This document shows positions 9,745-19,377 of a stretch of DNA of 64,000 bases, piece by piece. Position numbers and translations under genes: made by a program. This DNA comes from an uncultured Prochlorococcus sp. GTDB taxonomy: Bacteria; Cyanobacteriota; Cyanobacteriia; PCC-6307; Cyanobiaceae. Each line of letters opens with the position of its first letter. Within the stretch, counting starts at the first letter, position 1. The notes below the pieces were generated by a model. That model ran no database searches. It was not told the origin of the DNA and saw only the letters and a list, made by a program, of their open reading frames with translations. Location of the stretch: positions 1-64,000 of the forward strand of contig NZ_CACOFR010000011.1 in the NCBI RefSeq assembly GCF_902626525.1, given 5' to 3'.

Positions 9745-11562
9745 TTGAAAGGCATTGCGATAGGTTTATCTAATACTGCTAAAGATATTTTAAAAAGATT
9801 AAAAGCAACAGAATTTATTGATGAAATTTATATTGCTAGCTCAATACATAAGGAAAATACATTTCATAAAATACCTCTAATAAAGCCTAAAGAAATTTTC
9901 AAAGAAAAATGGGAAAATTTAGATTTAATTATCTTTATTGGTTCAATTGGAGCCTCTATAAGATTAATAAATTCTTTTTTAACAACTAAAAATAGAGATC
10001 CTGGGGTAATTGTGATTGATAAAAAAGGTACTAAAATAGTTCCTATAGTTGGTTCACATCAATCAAATACTCAAAATATTGCCTTTCAGATTTCTAATTT
10101 ACTAGATGGTGAAATTATAGAAACTAATAATTCAAATGATCAAAACTATCTGAACATTGATTCTTTCGGAAATCAATGGGGTTGGAAAAAATCTGGAGAA
10201 ATAAAAGATTGGTCAAAATTGGTAATTAAACAATCAAAAAATGAAGCCCTGTTTTGTAAGCAACTATCAGGAAATAATTTATGGAAAACGTCTGAATCAT
10301 GCAAAAATATTAATTTTTTGTTAGAGATAGATCCTTATGATGAAAGCTCAACTTTTCATATCAGTGTATACAATAATCACAAGATCACCTGGCATCCTCC
10401 TACTCTATGGGTTGGCATAGGTTGTGAGAGAAATACGAGTAAAGAATTTATAGCAAAATCTTTAAATAATTTTTTGGAGTCAAATAATTTATCAAAGCAT
10501 TCAATTGCAGGATTTGCAACTATCGATATCAAAAAAGATGAGAAAGGAATTTTAGAACTTTCTGAAGAAAATAAATTACCCATCAAGTTTTTCACTAAAG
10601 AAGATCTCTCTAAAATAATTGTTCCAAATCCATCAAGCTTAGTACGAAAGGAAATTGGAATATCTTCTGTAGCGGAAGCTTCTTGCTTACTAGCAGCAGG
10701 AGAAAAATCAAAATTATTACAAGAAAAAAGAATTTTTAAAAATATCGATTTTTCAAAAAATAAATCTGGAGCTGTAACCATCGCCATAGCAGAATCAAAA
10801 AATCAATATTATCCAGCCAATGGCGAGATTCACATTATTGGAAGTGGACCAGGAGATGTCTCCTACCTAACCAATGATGCGAGAAAAGCACTTTCAAAAT
10901 GTACTGTTTGGATTGGATACGAAATGTATTTAGATTTAATAAAACCATTAAAAAGAAGTGATCAAGTTTTAATTAAAAGTAAACTTACTGAGGAAAAAGA
11001 AAGATGTTACAAAGCGATAAAACTAGCTGAAGAAGGAATAAAAGTGGCTTTAATTTCTTCAGGAGAATCTGGCTTTTATGGCATGGCTGGTTTACTTTTA
11101 GAATTACTTCAAAAAATTAAAAAAGAATATAGGCCTTATTTTGAAGTACATCCAGGTGTCAGCAGTGTTCAATTGGCAGCAGCGCTAAGTGGAGCACCAC
11201 TGATGAATGACTTCTGTTCTATAAGCTTAAGTGATAAGTTAACACCTTGGTCCTTAATAGAAAAAAGAATTGAAGGAGCTCTTTTAGGTGACTTTGTAAT
11301 AGCTTTTTTTAATCCTCAATCAAAAGATAGGAATTGGCAGTTAAAAAGTGCAATTAATCTATGTTTAAAATCTAGGAAATGGAATACTCCCGTTTTAATA
11401 GCTAGGCAAGTAGGGAGAGAAAATCAATCAAAAAAATTTTTTACTTTAAAAAATATTCATTTAAAAGAAATAGACATGTTATCAATAATTATCATTGGTA
11501 ATTCTCAAACTACTTTAGAAGAAGAAATATTTCTTACACCTAGAGGATATTTAAAAAGTTAA
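9745..11562 (+). CDS. cobJ: CbiG-CobJ fusion: cobalamin biosynthesis, precorrin-3B C17-methyltransferase
   Basis: Two cobalamin enzymes are fused. Residues 1 to about 345 look like CbiG: an N-terminal part with LIIFIGSIGASIRLI and IVPIVGSHQSN, and a C-terminal part with VGIGCERNTS and the GISSVAEASCLLAAG stretch. Residues from about 360 to 605 are a tetrapyrrole methylase of the CobJ/CbiH type (IHIIGSGPGDVSYLTNDARKAL; ISSGESGFYGMAG; VHPGVSSVQLAAA). In B12 synthesis CbiG opens the delta-lactone and CobJ/CbiH methylates C17 during ring contraction, so the fusion joins consecutive steps. The start is a TTG, chosen because it precedes the CbiG strand directly and no ATG is near. Confidence 0.9.
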   Translation: MKGIAIGLSNTAKDILKRLKATEFIDEIYIASSIHKENTFHKIPLIKPKEIFKEKWENLDLIIFIGSIGASIRLINSFLTTKNRDPGVIVIDKKGTKIVPIVGSHQSNTQNIAFQISNLLDGEIIETNNSNDQNYLNIDSFGNQWGWKKSGEIKDWSKLVIKQSKNEALFCKQLSGNNLWKTSESCKNINFLLEIDPYDESSTFHISVYNNHKITWHPPTLWVGIGCERNTSKEFIAKSLNNFLESNNLSKHSIAGFATIDIKKDEKGILELSEENKLPIKFFTKEDLSKIIVPNPSSLVRKEIGISSVAEASCLLAAGEKSKLLQEKRIFKNIDFSKNKSGAVTIAIAESKNQYYPANGEIHIIGSGPGDVSYLTNDARKALSKCTVWIGYEMYLDLIKPLKRSDQVLIKSKLTEEKERCYKAIKLAEEGIKVALISSGESGFYGMAGLLLELLQKIKKEYRPYFEVHPGVSSVQLAAALSGAPLMNDFCSISLSDKLTPWSLIEKRIEGALLGDFVIAFFNPQSKDRNWQLKSAINLCLKSRKWNTPVLIARQVGRENQSKKFFTLKNIHLKEIDMLSIIIIGNSQTTLEEEIFLTPRGYLKS

Positions 11563-11651
11563 GGTCAGATAATTTACTACAAATCAAGAATATTTTTCTT
11601 TGCTTTTTTCTAGTAAAAATACTAATCTTTTATAAAAGCTTTAAAAATTAA

Positions 11652-12440
11652 TTGAAAAATATTGGTTTAATTTTATTTGACATAGATGGTGTAATACGAA
11701 GCGTTGAAAATAGTTACAGGCTTTCACTGAAAAAAACAGTTTACAAATTTACTGGATGGGAGCCAAGTTATTTAGATATTGATAGTGCAAAAAATGAGGG
11801 GGTCTGGAATAATGATTGGGATTTAAGTTTAGAGCTTATAAAAAGATTTAAAAAAAAAGAGAACTTTAACTTTGTGATTCCTTCAAGAGAAGAAATAGTT
11901 AAATGTTTTGAAGAGTTTTACTTTGGGGGAGATCCAAATAAAGATAGTGAGTATTGGACTGGATTTATAAAAAATGAAGAGTTATTAGTTGATAAAAAAT
12001 TTTTTGAGTTATTAAAAAGTAATGGAATAATTTGGGGTTTTGTGAGTGGCGCAGAATCTGCCTCTGCCAAATTTGTTTTAGAAAAAAGAATTGGACTAAA
12101 ATCACCTCCATTGATATCCATGGGAGATGCTCCAGACAAACCAAATCCTAAAGGTTTTATTAACTTATCAAAAAAACTCCTTGGAGATAAACTTGACCAA
12201 TCACATATTCCGATTGCATATGTAGGAGACACTATTGCAGATATAAATACAGTTATCAATGCTAAAAAGGAAATCCCTACGCAAAAATTCATAAGTATTG
12301 GCCTAGCTCCTCCTCATTTACATGTAAAGTCTCGTTTAAAAGAACGAAATGCATATGAAGCAAATTTAAGAAATGCAGGCGCTGACTTAATTTTAAATTC
12401 TATTAATGACCTAATAAATATAAATCTTGAACTATTTTAA
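11652..12440 (+). CDS. HAD superfamily hydrolase, subfamily IA (TIGR01548-like)
   Basis: The HAD nucleophile motif I, LFDIDGVIRS, is at residues 7-16 with Asp9 and Asp11. Motif II is around WGFVSGAESAS and motif IV around VGDTIADI. The overall pattern resembles the cyanobacterial IA subfamily TIGR01548, phosphatases of unknown substrate; an imidazoleglycerol-phosphate dehydratase-like role has been suggested for relatives but cannot be claimed here. The start is a TTG next to the first conserved strand. It follows the CbiG-CobJ gene after about 90 bp. Confidence 0.8.
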   Translation: MKNIGLILFDIDGVIRSVENSYRLSLKKTVYKFTGWEPSYLDIDSAKNEGVWNNDWDLSLELIKRFKKKENFNFVIPSREEIVKCFEEFYFGGDPNKDSEYWTGFIKNEELLVDKKFFELLKSNGIIWGFVSGAESASAKFVLEKRIGLKSPPLISMGDAPDKPNPKGFINLSKKLLGDKLDQSHIPIAYVGDTIADINTVINAKKEIPTQKFISIGLAPPHLHVKSRLKERNAYEANLRNAGADLILNSINDLININLELF

Positions 12441-12888
12441 ATATAAAAAATTTCTTAATCGATTACCAAGTATTAGATAGAAGTTACACTATATTTTGAA
12501 AAATAAATTATCGAGAATTAATAAATAATGATTTTTAGTTACGAAAGGAACTTCTCCACGCCATTTTTCTACCTAAGGAATAATAAGTTAAGAAGAGCTA
12601 CTCATTTAATTCGCCACTATTACAAAATAATCTAGGTTTATAACCCTGTACAATAATTTCATAAAGAATATAAAAATGTTGTCAGGGATTAAAAAATCAT
12701 CTTTCATGGAAGAAAATATCAATAAATACATGAATAAAATTTATATAAATTAGTTTTACTTCATTATTCCCTAACATCTAAAACACAATGTCTTTAATAG
12801 TTCGTAAAAGTACCTAATTTAATCTTTTTTATTCTTTAGCCAGCACTCGCTTTTAACAATATATAATGTTATGTGCTGCAACTATAAA
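12441..12888. other. Sparse intergenic stretch before tRNA-Ser
   Basis: About 450 bp without a convincing gene. The only open frame of note is a 25-codon plus-strand ATG frame starting MLSGIKKSSF, for which I see no support. Near the tRNA end, CAGCAC and GTGCTG (about 12840-12880) could pair around an AT-rich core, possibly processing or ending the tRNA transcript, but there is no T-tract. It may hold a decayed gene or an unannotated small RNA. Confidence 0.4.
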
Positions 12889-12977
12889 CGGAGAGAGAGG
12901 GATTCGAACCCTCGACAAAAGTTACCTCCTGTAACTCCTTAGCAGGGAGCCGCTTTCAACCACTCAGCCACCTCTCC
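12889..12977 (-). tRNA. tRNA-Ser (GCU)
   Basis: Read on the minus strand this folds as an 89-nt tRNA with a long variable arm, typical of serine. The acceptor stem GGAGAGG pairs with TCTCTCC (one G-T), the T-arm is GAGGG-TTCGAAT-CCCTC, the anticodon is GCT within CTCCCTGCTAAGGAG, and the discriminator base is G. It reads AGC/AGU codons. CCA is not encoded. Confidence 0.95.
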
Positions 12978-13038
12978 AGTTCTTATAGATTATCAATTTT
13001 TTTGCAAACATTCAAAATATTTTATTTAATCGAAATGT

Positions 13039-14238
13039 CTAATCAATTTGAACTCTAGGTAATCTATTTTTAAAAGAACAAAGAATTTCCCATGGAATAG
13101 TATTAGATTTTCTTGCCCAATCGATAGGAGAAATTGTTTTATCTCCATCTGATCCAAGTAATACCATCGTACTACCAATTTTAATTTCATTTGAATCTGT
13201 GATGTCCACCATCATTTGATCCATAGTGATAGATCCAACTTGAGGATAAAGTTTTTTGTTATGAATAACATTTAGCTTGCCTGAAAGATTTCTTGGGACT
13301 CCATCTGCATAACCAATACTTAATACAGCTAACTTTGTTTTTCTACTACTAATAAATTTACCTCCATAACTTACACTTACACCTTTATCAATAATTCTTA
13401 TAAAAGCTACTTTTACCTTCAAAAATAAAGCTGGTTTAAGAGATAAATTTTTATCAATTTTTGTAAGAGGGCTATATCCGTACATAGATAGACCTACACG
13501 TACCATATGAAAATGAAAATCTTTATTGAGAAGCATACCCGCAGAATTAGCTAAATGAATCTTGATATTGTGATATCTATCAATATTAATTTGCTTTAAT
13601 AATTCTAAAAACTTCTGCCTTTGTAATTGTGTACTACTTTCAGGATTTAATGAGTTATGTTCATCTGCAGATGATAAATGACTATAAATTCCCTCAATGG
13701 TAATGTTTTCAAAAGATTTAATTCTATCAAATTGCTGAACAAATTTATTTGATTCAAATCCTAATCTTGACATTCCAGTATCAACTTTAAGATGTAAAGA
13801 AAATTTCAAATCAAAGTGCTTACCAATATTATTGCAAATTAAACATTCTCTTATACTACTTATAGTTGGCATAAGATCATTTTTAAAAGATATCGTTAAA
13901 TCCTTTTTCGTATATAAATTTCCTAAAATAAGAATAGGTATCTTAACTCCAGAGGAGCGAAGCTTAACCCCTTCTTTTAAAGTTGCAACTCCTAAATGCG
14001 AAGCACCACCTTTAATAGCAAATTCTGATACTACTTTTGCATCATGTCCATATCCATCAGCTTTGACAACTGCCATAAATTGACAACTTTTATTTAATCT
14101 TGACCTTAACTGCCTAACATTTGTTTCTAATGCTTTACCTCTAACTTCAATCCATGCTCTTTGTTTTGGGTTTATATCTTTTTCAAAAGTTGGATTTTTA
14201 TCAAAATTCAATCTCTGATTTGATTGGCGAATTTGCAT
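13039..14238 (-). CDS. alr: Alanine racemase
   Basis: A PLP-dependent fold III enzyme that makes D-alanine for peptidoglycan. The PLP-lysine motif AVVKADGYGH is near residues 56-65, and the C-terminal barrel-end motifs VSYGGKF and LSIGYADGVPRNLSG supply the catalytic Tyr region. GSITMDQMMVDIT is also typical. Length 399 aa is slightly long because of an extra N-terminal tail of about 25 residues before RAWIEVRG, so a later start cannot be excluded. It is divergent from the HNH gene by 68 bp. Confidence 0.95.
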   Translation of the reverse strand: MQIRQSNQRLNFDKNPTFEKDINPKQRAWIEVRGKALETNVRQLRSRLNKSCQFMAVVKADGYGHDAKVVSEFAIKGGASHLGVATLKEGVKLRSSGVKIPILILGNLYTKKDLTISFKNDLMPTISSIRECLICNNIGKHFDLKFSLHLKVDTGMSRLGFESNKFVQQFDRIKSFENITIEGIYSHLSSADEHNSLNPESSTQLQRQKFLELLKQINIDRYHNIKIHLANSAGMLLNKDFHFHMVRVGLSMYGYSPLTKIDKNLSLKPALFLKVKVAFIRIIDKGVSVSYGGKFISSRKTKLAVLSIGYADGVPRNLSGKLNVIHNKKLYPQVGSITMDQMMVDITDSNEIKIGSTMVLLGSDGDKTISPIDWARKSNTIPWEILCSFKNRLPRVQID

Positions 14239-14306
14239 TAACTTTGCACAATTATATGCGCTTATTGAAATATACAGTTAGCATGACATGTAAATTGTAT
14301 TTTGGC

Positions 14307-14813
14307 ATGGGCCAGACTCTAGTTTTAAATGCATCTTATGAACCTTTAAACATTACTTCTTGGCGAAGAGCTGTTATTTTGATGATCAAAGGTAAAGCAG
14401 AAAGCTTAGAGGAAGATAAATCTTATTCAATACATTGCGGTAGAAAATTACCTACAGTTATAAGACTTCGTTACTACGTAAAGGTCCCTTTTAGAGATGT
14501 TTCTTTGACAAGAAAAAATATTCTTCTAAGGGATAATAATGCTTGCCAGTACTGTAACTATAGAGGAAGTGATTTATCAATAGATCATGTTTTACCAAGA
14601 AGCAGAGGTGGAACTGATAACTGGGAAAATGTTACTACAGCCTGTCTTAGATGTAATGTCCAAAAGGGTAACCGTACCCCAGAAGAGGCAAAGATGCCTT
14701 TGAAAAGAAAGCCTTACCGTCCACTAAGTAATCTCAATTTTGAGGCTACTAGACAAATCGACTCTGGCAAACATAAAGAGTGGAGTAAGTACGTAATTGG
14801 GTTTCCAATCTAA
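14307..14813 (+). CDS. HNH endonuclease family protein
   Basis: The protein begins MGQTLVLNASYEPLNITSWR, a conserved cyanobacterial N-terminus, and carries a compact HNH domain with zinc ligands: CQYC, then LSIDHVLPRSRGGTDNWEN, then CLRCN. The His-Asn-His/ββα-metal core is intact. Its biological target is unknown; it is widespread in cyanobacteria and stands alone here rather than with an intron or phage genes. The ATG at 14307 is chosen because earlier in-frame starts would overlap alr and precede the conserved start; a nearby ATG at 14283 is an alternative. Confidence 0.85.
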   Translation: MGQTLVLNASYEPLNITSWRRAVILMIKGKAESLEEDKSYSIHCGRKLPTVIRLRYYVKVPFRDVSLTRKNILLRDNNACQYCNYRGSDLSIDHVLPRSRGGTDNWENVTTACLRCNVQKGNRTPEEAKMPLKRKPYRPLSNLNFEATRQIDSGKHKEWSKYVIGFPI

Positions 14814-14820
14814 AAAAATC

Positions 14821-15915
14821 TTAATTAACTTCGTTATTAAAATCTTCCATCATTCTCTTTTGTTCTTGGGCTATGCATGCATCAATCAATTCATCCAATT
14901 GCCCAGCTAAAACTGGCTCTAGTGAAAAATTAGAGCCTAATCTATGATCAGTTGTCCTGTTATCTTTAAAATTATAAGTTCTAATTTTTTCACTCCTATC
15001 TCCTGTTCCTACCTGTGAAAGCCTTTGTGATCTCTCTTTGGCATTAGCTTCTTTTAATTGAATTTCATATAATTTAGCTCTTAAAATTTCCATTGCTCGT
15101 TCACGATTTTGCAATTGTGATCTCTCTTGAGTACAAAAAACTCTTATCCCTGTTGGCTTATGAAGAAGATCAATAGCAGTCTCCACCTTATTAACATTCT
15201 GTCCCCCTGCACCTCCTGATCTTGCTGTACCAACCTCTAAATCGGTTGGATCAATCTTAACCTCAACAGGATCAGCCTCTGGCATTACAGCAACAGTAGC
15301 AGTAGAGGTATGAACTCTACCTTGAGATTCAGTAGCTGGAACTCTTTGGACTCTATGTACACCAGCCTCAAATTTAAGTTGACTATATACAGAATCTCCT
15401 TTAACTGATATGACTAACTCTTTGAATCCTCCCATATCTGACTCAGAAGCACTAACAGGTTTTACTGACCATCCAATTTTTTGTCCATATCTTTCATACA
15501 TTCTTGCTAGATCACCCGCCCATATACATGCCTCGTTCCCTCCAGCACCAGCTCTGATTTCTAACATTACACTTCTCTCATCTCTTGGATCTTTTGGTAA
15601 TAAAGCAATTGTAGTTTTTTGAATCAGTTCGTTCTTACATTCCTCTAGGCTAGTTATCTCTTCATTAATTAAAGATTCCATCTCTTTATCATTTTTATTC
15701 TCTTTCAGTAAATTTTTTGAATCTTCAATTTCCTTATCAGTATGTAGTAATTTATTAAAATCAATAACCAAAGGCTCTAATTTTGACCTTTCTCTTGCTA
15801 TTGATTCTAATTTTTTAGGATCATTAGCTATGTCAGGATCTGCAAGCTGCACTTCTAAATTATCAAAACTTTCTGAAGCAGTTTTCAACCTAGCAATTAA
15901 TGTTGAGTATTCCAA
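14821..15915 (-). CDS. prfA: Peptide chain release factor 1
   Basis: RF1 reads UAA and UAG stops and triggers peptide release. The GGQ tripeptide is in [18 protein letters not shown], and the RF1-specific P-x-T recognition motif is seen in [13 protein letters not shown]. At 364 aa the protein is full length. It is the last gene of the ribosomal block, 28 bp past rpmE, and ends 7 bp from the convergent HNH gene. Confidence 0.97.
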   Translation of the reverse strand: MEYSTLIARLKTASESFDNLEVQLADPDIANDPKKLESIARERSKLEPLVIDFNKLLHTDKEIEDSKNLLKENKNDKEMESLINEEITSLEECKNELIQKTTIALLPKDPRDERSVMLEIRAGAGGNEACIWAGDLARMYERYGQKIGWSVKPVSASESDMGGFKELVISVKGDSVYSQLKFEAGVHRVQRVPATESQGRVHTSTATVAVMPEADPVEVKIDPTDLEVGTARSGGAGGQNVNKVETAIDLLHKPTGIRVFCTQERSQLQNRERAMEILRAKLYEIQLKEANAKERSQRLSQVGTGDRSEKIRTYNFKDNRTTDHRLGSNFSLEPVLAGQLDELIDACIAQEQKRMMEDFNNEVN

Positions 15916-15943
15916 TTAAAAATTTGCTTAATTTTGGAAAATT

Positions 15944-16195
15944 CTATTTCTTAGAATCTTTTTCTTCTTTTGACGTAGCAGTATCAGCTGAACCCATGCC
16001 ATATTTTTTCATAAACCTATCAACTCTACCTTCTGTATCAAGAATTTTCTGAGTTCCAGTGAAGAAAGGATGATTACCGCTCCATACATCAACATGTAAT
16101 TCAGGCTGAGTTGAGCCTGTCGTCATTACAACTTCTCCGTTACAAATAACTTTTGCATCTGGATACCATTTTGGGTGAATTTCTGATTTTGGCAT
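15944..16195 (-). CDS. rpmE: 50S ribosomal protein L31
   Basis: The 83-residue protein begins MPKSEIHPKWYPDAKVICNG and has the L31 core HVDVWSGNHPFFTGTQKI with VDRFMKKYG near the end. Only one Cys is present in the core and the usual zinc-binding CxxC is missing, so this is the zinc-independent (C-) form. The ATG at 16195 is chosen over an upstream in-frame codon because it matches the family start and does not overlap rpsI. The C-terminal tail is acidic and Lys/Ser-rich. Confidence 0.95.
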   Translation of the reverse strand: MPKSEIHPKWYPDAKVICNGEVVMTTGSTQPELHVDVWSGNHPFFTGTQKILDTEGRVDRFMKKYGMGSADTATSKEEKDSKK

Positions 16196-16208
16196 AATTA
16201 AAATTTCT

Positions 16209-16619
16209 TTAACGTTTTGAGAATTGTGGAGCTTTCCTTGCTTTTTTAAGACCATATTTTCTTCTTTCCTTAGCCCTAGGATCTCTACTAAGATGACCTT
16301 CAGTTTTTAGTGGTTTCCTATTGTCTGGAGATAATTCGCAAAGTGCTCTTGCTGCTCCTTGTTTAATAGCGTCTGCTTGACCTGTCAAGCCACCTCCAAA
16401 AACATTTACTAAAATATCATAAGAATTTTCAAGACCTAATGTTTGCAAAGGTGCTTTTATTGAATTTAAGTGCAAAGGATTGAAGTTTAAGTAATCATCT
16501 CCAGAACGACCATTAATTTTAATTTGACCATTTCCAGGAATCAACCGAACTCTAGCTACAGAAGTTTTTCTTCTTCCAGTTCCCCAATAAACAGCTTTGT
16601 TTTTTATTTGACTATTCAT
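16209..16619 (-). CDS. rpsI: 30S ribosomal protein S9
   Basis: S9 sits in the 30S head, its C-terminal tail reaching the P-site tRNA. The sequence has the family start region [19 protein letters not shown] and ends with the expected basic [11 protein letters not shown] tail. Length 136 aa is normal. It follows rplM by 10 bp, the near-universal L13-S9 pairing. Confidence 0.98.
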   Translation of the reverse strand: MNSQIKNKAVYWGTGRRKTSVARVRLIPGNGQIKINGRSGDDYLNFNPLHLNSIKAPLQTLGLENSYDILVNVFGGGLTGQADAIKQGAARALCELSPDNRKPLKTEGHLSRDPRAKERRKYGLKKARKAPQFSKR

Positions 16620-16629
16620 TATTAATAAA

Positions 16630-17061
16630 TTAACTATTTAATAATACAGGATTCTGGGCAGCATGAGGATGATCAGCACCTTTATAAACTTTTAGTTTTT
16701 TAAATTGCTGTCTTCCTAAGGAGTTATGTGGCAGCATTCCCTTAACAGCTTGCTCGATAATTCTTTCAGGAATTCTCTCTTGAAGAGACTCAAATTTTTC
16801 AGTTTTCATTCCTCCAGGTCTACCAGAATGTCTTCTATATAACTTTTGTGATGCTTTTTTACCTGTAACTTCAACTTTCTCTGCATTTACAACAATCACA
16901 AAATCCCCTGTATCTAAATGAGGAGTAAATGTTGGTTTATTCTTACCTCTTAATACAGTTGCAATTTCTGAAGCAAGTCTTCCAAGTGTCTTATCTTTTG
17001 CGTCAAATAAAAACCAATTTCTTTCAATGGTTTCTAAAGAGGGAGTAATTGTTTTATTCAT
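16630..17061 (-). CDS. rplM: 50S ribosomal protein L13
   Basis: L13 is an early assembly protein of the 50S subunit. Recognisable segments are [16 protein letters not shown], the [18 protein letters not shown] strand, RRHSGRPGG and the [12 protein letters not shown] motif. Length 143 aa fits. It is followed directly by rpsI; an AT-rich gap of about 115 bp separates it from truA and may hold an internal promoter. Confidence 0.98.
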   Translation of the reverse strand: MNKTITPSLETIERNWFLFDAKDKTLGRLASEIATVLRGKNKPTFTPHLDTGDFVIVVNAEKVEVTGKKASQKLYRRHSGRPGGMKTEKFESLQERIPERIIEQAVKGMLPHNSLGRQQFKKLKVYKGADHPHAAQNPVLLNS

Positions 17062-17175
17062 TTACCAAAATTATGCAAATAAATTTAAATTTAATTTTAA
17101 ATTCTACCTTATTGATGCAATATTAAACAACAATTTTGCATGATTTACACAAATAATAAGCTTGAATAATCTTAC

Positions 17176-17982
17176 TTAAGAAAAACCTTTAATTAAAAAT
17201 ACGGGGAACAAATCCTTATTATTGATCTTTTTAAAAACATTTTCTTCATAAATAGCATTTACAAAACATAGGCCCTTAGCTGGAGCAGATTCTTTAACAT
17301 CCTTTTTCTTTTTGTTTAACCATCTATCTGTAAAAATTTCTGGCGATATTTTTTTTTCACCAACCAAGACTAATTGTCCAACAATTAGACGAACCATTCC
17401 ATAGAGAAAACCAGTAGCTTTAATATCAACTAAAATCAAATCTTCTACTCTTTTTATATTTATATTTTTTAATTTTGTAATAGAGTTTGCTCTGTTACTT
17501 CCACTTTTCTGAAAAGCAAAAAAATCATGCTCTCCTTCCATTCTCTTTGATGCAATTAACATTAAATCTTCATCTAGGACTTTTTGGTACCTATGCCATG
17601 ACCAATTATCTATGAACAAATTAGAAAATTTACTGTTATTAATAACATATCGATAATGTCTATACATTGCTGAATAACACGCATGCCAACAATCTTTAAC
17701 CTCAACCGATTCCAAAATTCTAATTGTTGAGGGTAAAAGACCATTTAGTACATCTGAATAACTATTTCCTGGAATTATATAATCAACATCAAAGTGCACT
17801 ACTTGACCTGATGCATGAACTCCTGCATCAGTTCTTCCTGCGGCAAAAGTCTTTACGACATTATGTGTGATTTCTAAGAGAGCTTCCTCAAGAATTTCTT
17901 GAACCGTAGTTGCATTATTTTGTTTCTGCCAACCTGAATAATTAGTTCCATCATATTGAACTAGTAACGCTACTCTTTTCAA
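17176..17982 (-). CDS. truA: tRNA pseudouridine(38-40) synthase TruA
   Basis: TruA isomerises uridines at positions 38-40 of the tRNA anticodon arm. The catalytic Asp lies in AAGRTDAGVHASGQVVHF, preceded by the N-terminal VQYDGTNYSGWQ. The C-terminal motif GFLYGMVRLIVGQLV is also present. Length 268 aa is normal. It sits between rplQ and rplM, a common arrangement in cyanobacteria and other bacteria. Confidence 0.96.
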   Translation of the reverse strand: MKRVALLVQYDGTNYSGWQKQNNATTVQEILEEALLEITHNVVKTFAAGRTDAGVHASGQVVHFDVDYIIPGNSYSDVLNGLLPSTIRILESVEVKDCWHACYSAMYRHYRYVINNSKFSNLFIDNWSWHRYQKVLDEDLMLIASKRMEGEHDFFAFQKSGSNRANSITKLKNINIKRVEDLILVDIKATGFLYGMVRLIVGQLVLVGEKKISPEIFTDRWLNKKKKDVKESAPAKGLCFVNAIYEENVFKKINNKDLFPVFLIKGFS

Positions 17983-18018
17983 AAGTGTATTTTCTAGAAA
18001 AAAACTTTCTTAACTTTC

Positions 18019-18369
18019 TTAAACAAGCTCAATTATAGCCATCTCAGCATTATCACCTTTTCTAGAAACGGTTCTTACTATACGTGTATAACCACCTTTT
18101 CTATCTCCATATCTTTCCTGTGCTTTTTCAAATAATGAATGAACTAATTTCTTATCATAAATATATCCAATAGCTCTTCTCCTAGAGGCCAAACTTCCAT
18201 CTTTAGCAAGAGAAATCATCCTTTCAGCTTCGTTTCTTAAAGCTTTAGCTCTAGCTTTTGTTGTTGTTACTCTACCTTCCCTAATTAACTGAGTAGTCAA
18301 ACCTCTTAAAAGAGCTTTCCTTTGGTCAGCAGGTTTACTTAATAATGGAATTCTAAGTTGGTGTCTCAT
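18019..18369 (-). CDS. rplQ: 50S ribosomal protein L17
   Basis: L17 lies near the peptide exit tunnel. The sequence shows the standard core: N-terminal [39 protein letters not shown] and the C-terminal GGYTRIVRT. Length 116 aa fits. It follows rpoA by 14 bp, the usual alpha operon end. Confidence 0.98.
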   Translation of the reverse strand: MRHQLRIPLLSKPADQRKALLRGLTTQLIREGRVTTTKARAKALRNEAERMISLAKDGSLASRRRAIGYIYDKKLVHSLFEKAQERYGDRKGGYTRIVRTVSRKGDNAEMAIIELV

Positions 18370-18383
18370 AATCTTAAAAGTTG

Positions 18384-19322
18384 TTAAACAGAGGTTCTGC
18401 TTTGTGGAATAGAAATTCCTATACGCTCAAGAGCTTCAATAACCTCATCTGCAGATTTAGAGCCGAAGTTCTTAATTTCAAGAAGATCTTCATAGCTAAA
18501 GCCCATTAAATCCGAAACTGAGTTGACTTGCGCTCTTTTCAAACAATTATATGCTCTAACGGACAAGTTTAGTTCCTCAAGAGGAATTTGAGCTTCAGGA
18601 GATGGTTCAGGTTCTTCAGGAATCTCCTCAACCATAGTAACAGTAGCTAGAGGTTGAAAGAGCTCTATCAACTGGTTTGCAGCTTCAGCAATAGCATCAT
18701 CAGGGCTTGTTGAGCCATCTGTTACTACTTCCATTTTTAATCTTTCTCTACCGGTCCCACCCTCTGCTACAGCTGTTTCATCGATAGAAAAATTAACTCT
18801 TTTTACTGGCATAAATACCGCATCAATTTGAAGTAAATCAATAGCAGTTGTCTCCTCATTCTTACGATCAACAGGTCTATATCCAACTCCTCTTTCAACA
18901 TGGATTTCCAACTCTAAGTTATGACCCTCTTGAATAGTTGCAATCGGTTTTTCGCCATCAACAATTTCAACTTGAGATGAAAATTGAATATCGTTCGCCT
19001 TCACTTCCATTGGACCGCTTGCTACTAACCTGCCAATTTCGAGCTCAGGATTAGAACTATTAATTGAAAGTTGCTTACAATTTAGAAGAATATCTAAAAC
19101 ATCTTCTCTAACTCCAGGAATAGTTGCATATTCGTGATTTATTCCTGCTATTCTTACTGCAGTCACAGCACTCCCTTCTAGTCCTCCCATAAGGACTCTT
19201 CTAAGAGAATTACCCAAAGTTGTAGCTTGTCCCCTTTCTAAAGGGCCAATTAAAAAAGTTCCTGTTTGGGAGCGATCATCTGCTATTTGATGGTCGATTC
19301 TGTCAATCTGGTATTGCAACAC
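18384..19322 (-). CDS. rpoA: DNA-directed RNA polymerase subunit alpha
   Basis: Alpha nucleates RNA polymerase assembly through its N-terminal domain and contacts promoters and activators through its C-terminal domain. The N-terminal domain shows [20 protein letters not shown], and the C-terminal domain shows [19 protein letters not shown] and [16 protein letters not shown] chose the GTG at 19322 ([12 protein letters not shown], 312 aa) because this matches the family start; a longer frame to 19412 would overlap rpsK and add about 30 unrelated residues. An unusual C9/G9 run lies just upstream. Confidence 0.95.
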   Translation of the reverse strand: MLQYQIDRIDHQIADDRSQTGTFLIGPLERGQATTLGNSLRRVLMGGLEGSAVTAVRIAGINHEYATIPGVREDVLDILLNCKQLSINSSNPELEIGRLVASGPMEVKANDIQFSSQVEIVDGEKPIATIQEGHNLELEIHVERGVGYRPVDRKNEETTAIDLLQIDAVFMPVKRVNFSIDETAVAEGGTGRERLKMEVVTDGSTSPDDAIAEAANQLIELFQPLATVTMVEEIPEEPEPSPEAQIPLEELNLSVRAYNCLKRAQVNSVSDLMGFSYEDLLEIKNFGSKSADEVIEALERIGISIPQSRTSV

Positions 19323-19377
19323 GGAAAAAATAGGGTGAAAAGTTTTTTGAGGGGGGGGGTTAAGAAGATGATTAAGA

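Noticed and set aside
10377-10787. Minus-strand frame of 136 codons opposite the CbiG-CobJ gene
   Set aside because: It is a shadow of the real coding strand; composition reflects the reverse of cbiG.
12660-12760. 25-codon plus-strand ATG frame (MLSGIKKSSF...)
   Set aside because: Too short, no ribosome binding site that stands out and no recognisable similarity.
14154-14306. Longer N-terminus for the HNH protein
   Set aside because: It would overlap alr in antisense and precede the conserved MGQTLVLNASYEPLN start; the extra residues look non-coding.
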